DNA of 64,000 bases from Potentilla sterilis (lineage: Eukaryota > Streptophyta > Magnoliopsida > Rosales > Rosaceae), in NCBI GenBank assembly GCA_963682095.1, contig OY821762.1:8928001-8992000 (forward strand), read 5' to 3'. Within the stretch, counting starts at the first letter, position 1. Each line of letters opens with the position of its first letter. The position numbers and the translations under genes were made by a program. This document shows positions 58,121-64,000 of the stretch, in pieces. The notes beneath the pieces are model-generated. The model was given only the letters and a program-made list of their open reading frames with translations. It did not search any database and was not told where the DNA came from.

Positions 58121-58222
58121 GTAATTTATGGATTTTCAGGATTAATTTTATTATTAAATAGTGGATGGGGTTGTAATTTATGGATTTTCAGGATTAATTT
58201 TATTATTAAATAGTGGATGGGT
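58119..58222. repeat. Exact 52-bp tandem duplication
   Basis: The unit starting ttgtaatttatggattttca occurs at 58119-58170 and again at 58171-58222 with no visible difference apart from the final base, so the duplication is recent. Confidence 0.92.
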
Positions 58223-59087
58223 TAACAACCAATTACTGTTAATTCTCTGCTGATGGTATACAAAAATTAAGTTTTGCTATTGGTAAATATTAACACCAAA
58301 TTGTAGTTATTGGTAATTTTGTAATTATATATATATATATAATCAAATCAAATCCGGGGTTTCAATTCATTCAACTGTAGAATGAGGCCAGTATTACACG
58401 TCTGTGAAGAGCACGACAAAATAGAGCTATTGCTAAGAGTTCTGACCTAGAATCCTATGAAAAATTGCCTTTGGTATGCCACAATACAGAAGGCGAAGGC
58501 CATGCAAACTATTTGTGGACGAGCCTATGGAGCCAAACACTTGGGAGCAATTAATCATATGCCATAGAGCAATCGTCTTGCACTTGGGAGTAACGCTCTT
58601 CCTTACATTTTTGTAATGGTGGACCGGTCCGATACTAATACTTGTAGGAGTCGTAGCCATGGGGATGTCAGATAGCATAGCAGAACATGCAGCTGGGTAT
58701 CTTTACGCGCAGTTTAATCCCTCCTATGATCTTTGCATTTGCATGTCATAAACTGCCACAATAGAGGCTCCTCAGGCACAGAAAAGACATAGTGAAGAAG
58801 TGAACCCTACGGTGTTTTCCTTCTCTACACTCTTCTTGATCACTTGGGATTGGGAACACATGCAGAAAGCGAAGTATTGGAAGCATTTGAGGATATATGG
58901 AAAGATGGCTACTGGTGTTAGGCAAAGAACTTCAGAAAAGCGTACGCTTTGAGCCTTCTTGTTGTAAGTACTCATTAATTATGACTTATATATGCCTTAT
59001 AGGTTGTAACAGTTATTTGATAGCTACCCTAGCTCGATCGCCTAATTCCAGTCCTTGCCTTTGGCATGTTTTGGAACAATTCATAAA
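58223..59087. other. Intergenic DNA next to dioxygenase copy 2
   Basis: A short TA microsatellite lies at 58327-58341. A minus-strand open frame at 58433-58678 is not recognised. The last 40 bases are homologous to 39790-39858. Confidence 0.4.
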
Positions 59088-59868
59088 GGGTTCATTATTC
59101 GTGGTGAATTAATACAACAAACATTGATAATACACTCTGCTTACATGACATTCTGAAGAACTTCATACAATGCAATTATTAATTAAGTGCAGGCATTATG
59201 AATCCCCGCACTACATTATTGGATAGACAACAAACTATATAAACCTTCACAAGAGATTATTTAGAGTCCAAATGAGCAACATATATATTGAATCACGTAC
59301 TCATCTATTGTGCGATCTTGTTGAATTTTCGGTATCGGTATTCAGCATATGTCTTGGTGGAGTACTTGGCAGGATTTTGCTCATCCACAAGCTCCCGCAG
59401 AGGCCCAATCACAGCCTCATGTGGCGGCACAACGAACACAGCCCACGACATGCGTACGCGTTCCTTGTTTACCAAGCTTCTGTGAAGAACACTCTTGTAC
59501 TTACCATTGCTCAAGACCTCCACCTGATCACCAATGTTTACAACGACTGCATTCGGCAGGTAATTCACAGCAACCCAGTTGTCATTTTTCCACAGTTGAA
59601 GGCCAGGAACATCGTTCGAAACTAGTAAGGTGAGGGCGGACATGTCAGTGTGAGACTCAACGCCAAGAGCTAGTTGGGGTTGTGGGCATGGCGGGTACAT
59701 ATTTATCTTCATTTCCAATTCCACTTTTTCATCTCCAATATGAGACTTCAATTCCTATCCAGGCCTAGACCCTCTGAGAGCACCTCCAATAGCTTGTCCA
59801 TTACTCTCAGCATTTCCTTATTGTACTCTTCATTTATTTCCCTGTGTCACGTACACTTATGGTAAATA
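59088..59868. repeat. Segmental duplication, copy 2 part (with 44078-44865)
   Basis: Holds only exon 2, the edge of intron 1 and 3' flank of the dioxygenase. Matches copy 1 closely, and its left flank joins directly to sequence found at 39790-39858 without the 4.2-kb insertion. Confidence 0.92.
59305..59841 (-). pseudogene. Flavonol synthase-like dioxygenase, copy 2, exon 2 only
   Basis: After a cacag acceptor at 59842-59846 the exon gives the C-terminal half of the enzyme, with YPPCPQPQLALG, HTD, VLHRS and RMS intact and a normal end YAEYRYRKFNKIAQ. Relative to copy 1 it lacks four bases near 59755, which shifts the frame just before SHIGDEKVE. Exon 1 is absent; homology ends within intron 1 and unrelated AT-rich DNA and the copia element follow. 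So it cannot make an enzyme. It retains the C-terminal reading that copy 1 has lost, and Gly at IGDQVE, where copy 1 has Asp. Confidence 0.88.
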
Positions 59869-59992
59869 GTGTTGATATTGGGACCTCCACATTTGTTTAC
59901 TTAACCTCCTTGTGTTTTCAATTATTATATTACATATATATCTTCTTATATAATGACTATTAAGAAAAATAATTATATAAAAAATATATTAT

Positions 59993-60163
59993 TGTTAAAG
60001 GAAATTACCATTAGTGTGCCTTCGTCAAAGTAATGACAATAGTGATATTAGGAAATTAGTGATTAGGATAATAAGTGTAATTGCTGTTACCATTTGTAAT
60101 CGTCACCATATATAAATAGATTCTCTAATGAAATGAGTAGACTGATTCAATTTTCCTATTACA
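59993..60163 (+). repeat. 5' LTR of Ty1-copia element (171 bp)
   Basis: Begins TGTTAAAGG and ends TTACA, with matching 3' LTR at 63327-63497. It contains a TATA-like tatataaa near its middle. By eye about 14 of 171 positions differ between the two LTRs. The flanking ATTAT (59988-59992) is repeated after the 3' LTR. Confidence 0.92.
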
Positions 60164-60589
60164 CGTTATCAACACGTAGCTTTACTCGCTGAGATTTTTT
60201 TAGCCAAGAAAAAAAAAACAGAAGAAAAAACCCTAGTTTCCCCCTCCGTCGTCGCCGCCCCTCACTAGGCTTGCACCTCCGATCTGATCTGGACACCCAA
60301 AGCCCTGCGCTGCAGCTTCTCGACCCGGAACCGGACCCATTCAATCCCTCCGATCGGCTCACCTTCTATCGGCACATCGACCCTCCGATCGGAAGACACT
60401 GCCTCGCCTCACCTCGACCCGCTCGATCCTCCGGTGCCGACCCTCAGTTAGACCTCGTCCCGGATTGATCGTCCCTTCCCCCTCTGCCCTAGATGGTGGC
60501 TAGGGCACTGGTTATGCTCACCAACATGCCTATATCTGCTTAGGGTTATGCAATATTACATGCATCTTTACTTATTCGTTTCAGACCCA

Positions 60590-63018
60590 CTGCTAGCCAA
60601 CCATTTTCTGCGTACCAGTTTGTTACTGGATATGAGCCTGATATTTCACACTTACGCATATTTGGTTGCGCAATATATGTGCCTATTGCGCCCCCACAAC
60701 GCACTAAAATGGGTCCTCAGAGACGATTAGGTATTTATGTTGGATCCCCCAACCATTACATGCGATTTTTTTACCGCTAGATTTACGGATTGTCACTTTG
60801 ATGTGACAGTATTTCCGTCGTTAGGGGGGGATAAGAAAAAGGATTTTCTAAGAAAACGACATGAATTGTCGTGATCTGTCCCCACTCAGTCTCATTTTAA
60901 TCCCCGCACTTCACAATGTGAAAGTGAAGTGAAGAGAATAATCAATCTTCAGAACGTAGCAGATTCGATGCCTGATGCTTTTTCTGATATTGCTAAAGTG
61001 ACAAGATCACATATACCAGCTGCAAATGTGCCTGCAAGGTTAGAAGTCTCCAAAAAGGGGCACAATGCCGCAGATAGAGGCATTGCTACCACACTTAGTG
61101 GAGGTGTGGTTGAGGCCGTGGCTCCCCAAAAGAAGAGGGGAATGACACATGGTTCGATTGACACTCACCCAAGAAAGAAGAGGGTGAGTAAGGCACAACC
61201 TGATCCATTAATCATCAATGTAGAGAATCCCTCTCATGAGATTGTCTCTGACTATAGTTATGTCCATGAATCAATACTGGAGGACGCTCCAATGTTTGAA
61301 ATGATTCCAGAGACCAAAGAAATCTCAATGGATTATGAGAATGCATACGAGTTTATGGAAAGATCTTCCATGTACATTGATGATGTATTTGCATACACTG
61401 TTGCTCAAGAAATCATAGAGCACGATGATATCGAACCACGCTCTGTTGCAGAATGTTAACAAAGAGCAGATTGGCCTTAATGGAAAGAAGCAATCCAGGC
61501 AGAACTAGATTCTCTGACAAAGAGATAGGTATTTGGTCCGGTAGTGCTAACCCCACCAAGTGTAAAGCCTGTAGGACATAAATGAGTTTTTGTCAGAAAG
61601 CGTAACGAGAAGAATGAAGTCCTAAGGTACAAGGCTCGCCTTTCGGCGTAAGGTTTCTCACAACGCCCTGGAATTGACTACGAGGAGACATACTCTCCCG
61701 TAATGAAAGTTATAACGTTCCGCTACTTAGTTAGCTTGGTAGTTTGCGAAGGACTGGAAATTCAGCTCATGGATGTGGTTACAACATATCTCTATAGGGA
61801 TCTTGATTCAAAGATATACATGAAAGTACCTGATGGCCTTCCATTACCCAAGTCAAGTGACTCTAAACCACGGAGTGCGTTTGCAATCAGATTGAAACGC
61901 TCACTTTACGGATTAAAATAATCTGGGAAGATGTGGTATACCTGTCTAAGTGACTACTTAATTGGGAATGGATATAAGAATAATGAACTATGTCCATGCG
62001 TATTCATAAAGAAAACGAGTTCAGGATTTGCAATTGTAGTTGTATATGTCGATGATATGAACATAACAGGTACTCTTAATGAAATAAGAGAAACCGTGAG
62101 CTATTTGAAATCCGAGTTTGAGATGAAAGATCTTGGAAAAACTCGGTTTTGTCTAGGCCTTGAATTAGAACACCGAGCATGTGGAATACTAATCCACCAG
62201 TATGCGTATGTCCAGAAGATACTCAAGCGATTTAACATGGACAAAGCGCATCCTGTTAGCACTCCCATGATCGGTCGAAGTTTGGATATAAAGAAAGATC
62301 CATTTCGTCCAAAGGAAGATGACGAAGAGCTATTAGGAGCTGAAATTCCCTAGTTAAGTGCAATAGGCGCATTATTGTATCTAGCTCAATGTACTCGACC
62401 ATATATTATATTCTCAGTGAACTTGTTAGCTAGATTTAGCTCAGCGCCAAGGCAGCGTCATTGGAATGGTATTAAGAACATATTTCGATGCCTAAAAGGA
62501 ACCATTGACTTGGGCCTATTCTATCCCTACACAAAGACAAGAGGGGCCACAAATGGAAATGTAACCCTAAAGGAAATGTCGATAGAGAAAGTACAACTCC
62601 CTACACTAAAACATCAAATAATGTTCTAGTTGGGTTTGCTGATGCTAAGTACCTCTCTGACCCACATAAAGGTCGTTCTCAAACTGGTTATGTATTCACC
62701 ATTGGGAACACGGCAATATCTTGGAGATCAACCAAGCAAAATCTTGTGGCTACCTCCTCGAACCACTCTGAGATCATTGCTCTACATGAGGCGGTTCGTG
62801 AGTGTATATGGCTGAGGTCCATCATTACACATGTTCGAAGAACTAGTGATTTAAGTTCTACCATTGAAGAGCCTACTTGTATTTATGAAGATAATGCAGC
62901 TTGCATCGAACAGATGAAGGTAGGATATATCAAATGTGATAATACAAAACACATATCGCCAAAGTTTTTCTATAATCAGCAACAACAAGCCCTCCTCAAG
63001 ATTCAAGTGATGAAGTAA
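60590..63018 (+). pseudogene. Remnant copia pol (integrase end, reverse transcriptase, RNase H)
   Basis: The integrase end reads YQFVTGYEPDISHLRIFGCA, then GIYVGSPNHYMRFF with stops. An open middle part (60929-61459) holds ENPSHEIVSDYSYVHESI. The reverse transcriptase has VITFRYLVSLVVCEGLEIQL, a TAA at 61919-61921, then CVFIKKTSSGFAIVVVYVDD, with the catalytic YVDD at 62045-62056 intact, and another stop at about 62351. RNase H reads VGFADAKYLSDPHKGRSQTG and ATSSNHSEIIALHEAVRECI, YEDNAACI. Several in-frame stops and frameshifts make it inactive. Confidence 0.88.
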
Positions 63019-63326
63019 GGTTTGAGGAGAATGCGGCAGATTTGTTTACCAAATCATTGCCAAAAAAAATATTTGAGGGACATGTAAAAAACATAGGAAT
63101 GAGAAAGCTTTCAAAGCTTTCTTGATTGATGTAAAGATCAGGGGGTGATGTAGACTTTAGGGGGAGTTTACTACACACACGCTGTCCTTAAAGTTTAAAG
63201 GTGTGTTGTGCTCTTTTTCCCTTCGACCAAGTTTTATTTTATCCCACTAGGTTTTGTTATTTGGCAAGGTTTTTAATGAGACAACGATCCATGCACTATT
63301 TAGTCTTTGACTCGGCACAAGGGGGG

Positions 63327-63497
63327 TGTTAAAGGAAATTATCATTAGTGTGCCTTCGTCAAAGTAATGACGATAGTGATATTAGAAAATTAGTGATTAG
63401 GATCATAAGTGTAATTGTTGTTACCAATTTTAATCGTCACCCTATATAAAGGGATTCTCTAATAAAATGAGTAGGCCGATTCAGTTTTCCTATTACA
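63327..63497 (+). repeat. 3' LTR of Ty1-copia element (171 bp)
   Basis: Same length and ends as the 5' LTR. It follows a polypurine tract (63319-63326) and is followed by the target duplication attat (63498-63502). Confidence 0.92.
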
Positions 63498-64000
63498 ATT
63501 ATATTTATTTTCTCTAAACTTTCCAATTCAATAAATTAATAGATTGCAGTATTATTATTTTCCTTATCTATATTTAATTTTTAATTTTAATACATACACA
63601 TTTAATTATTATTTATTACGTACATATTTTATTTCTTTATCTATTTTTATATATTTTCCTGCAGTTTAATACATAGACATTTATATATTTAATAATTATC
63701 AAAATTATGATTGAGAACTAGCTTGTGATATAAAAAAATTATATAAGTTGAACTCATATATAAACAAGATGATATAGTATATACATTTTTAATTATAAAA
63801 TAAATTAAATAACTATTAGAAAATTTTCATGAGGTACATAACTTAGAGAGCTAAAAGAACAGAGAATAGAGATTTGCTTGTAAAAAAAAATCAAGAACTG
63901 GAGGCACATGCAAAAAAAAAAAGTTAAAAGAATTTCATGCAATAGAAGTTTCAATGAGTGAATAAAAGGTAAAATAAACAGTTTATTATAATTTAATTGA
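63498..64000. other. AT-rich DNA at window end
   Basis: No gene or repeat boundary was recognised. Confidence 0.5.

Larger units (their letters stand above)
59993..63497 (+). mobile_element. Degenerate Ty1-copia retrotransposon with very short LTRs (3.5 kb)
   Basis: The element has 171-bp LTRs with TG...CA ends, a 5-bp target duplication (attat), and a polypurine tract aaggggggg just before the 3' LTR. Internal order is: a GC-rich leader (60230-60480), an integrase C-terminal remnant (60590-60840), a connection region (60929-61459), reverse transcriptase (61500-62350) and RNase H (62620-63020), the copia order. Gag, protease and most of integrase are missing. The sequence next to the 5' LTR, cgttatcaacacg, does not match the usual initiator-Met primer site tggtatcagagc. 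It is non-autonomous. Confidence 0.9.

Noticed and set aside
58433..58678. 81-codon minus-strand open frame
   Set aside because: No recognised domain and no neighbouring exon; it may be a relic but cannot be supported.
1..64000. tRNA, rRNA or CRISPR features
   Set aside because: No tRNA arms, rRNA blocks or spacer-repeat arrays were recognised. The 25-bp array has no spacers and is a minisatellite.

Overview
The window is nuclear DNA of a dicot plant. The signs are intron-rich genes with GT-AG junctions, AT-rich intergenic DNA, an NSP2-type GRAS gene, a MIKC* MADS-box gene, a G-type lectin receptor kinase, a telo-box ribosomal-protein promoter and plant-type transposons. Codon and protein flavour fit Rosaceae, but that is only an impression from sequence.

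Left half (1-38.4 kb), ordinary genes. NSP2 (minus, 2020-3543) carries a near-perfect miR171h site. A doubtful two-exon gene (6600-9620) holds a retroposed DUF4283/zinc-knuckle sequence in its intron, with a 12-bp target-site duplication. A head-to-head pair of small genes shares a 378-bp promoter (13.8-16.4 kb). A MIKC* MADS gene with a frame conflict lies at 17.0-19.2 kb. An OB-fold/zinc-finger gene follows (20.7-22.6 kb), then the 3'-5' exoribonuclease SOV/DIS3L2 (23.6-28.2 kb), ribosomal protein S5 (30.5-31.4 kb), an orphan broken first exon (34.7-35.1 kb) and an intronless lectin receptor kinase (35.7-38.4 kb).

Right half (39.8-63.5 kb), a transposon nest around a duplicated flavonol-synthase-like 2-oxoglutarate dioxygenase. 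Copy 1 (44.3-46.5 kb) is a pseudogene with three lesions. Copy 2 (59.1-59.9 kb) is a fragment with only exon 2 and the 3' flank. Comparing the two 3' flanks shows that copy 1 took up a 4.2-kb terminal-inverted-repeat insertion (39864-44072). This insertion carries a TOM2B-like gene, a hydroxysteroid-dehydrogenase exon fragment and a 25-bp minisatellite. Eighteen bases upstream of the copy 1 TATA box lies a textbook Helitron 3' end on the minus strand. From there to a candidate Helitron 5' end at 56071, fragments of at least three recognisable genes (ASADH, an R3H/G-patch protein, TT9/CLEC16A) and several unidentified exons all lie on the same strand with splice sites kept, as in Helitron gene capture. 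A degenerate Ty1-copia element with 171-bp LTRs, a 5-bp target duplication and no gag or protease region (59993-63497) follows copy 2.

Most intact genes work independently (symbiosis/strigolactone signalling, pollen transcription, RNA decay, translation, surface signalling). The main interest is the layered history of the dioxygenase locus: tandem duplication, decay, and insertion by four mobile-element types with gene capture by at least two.
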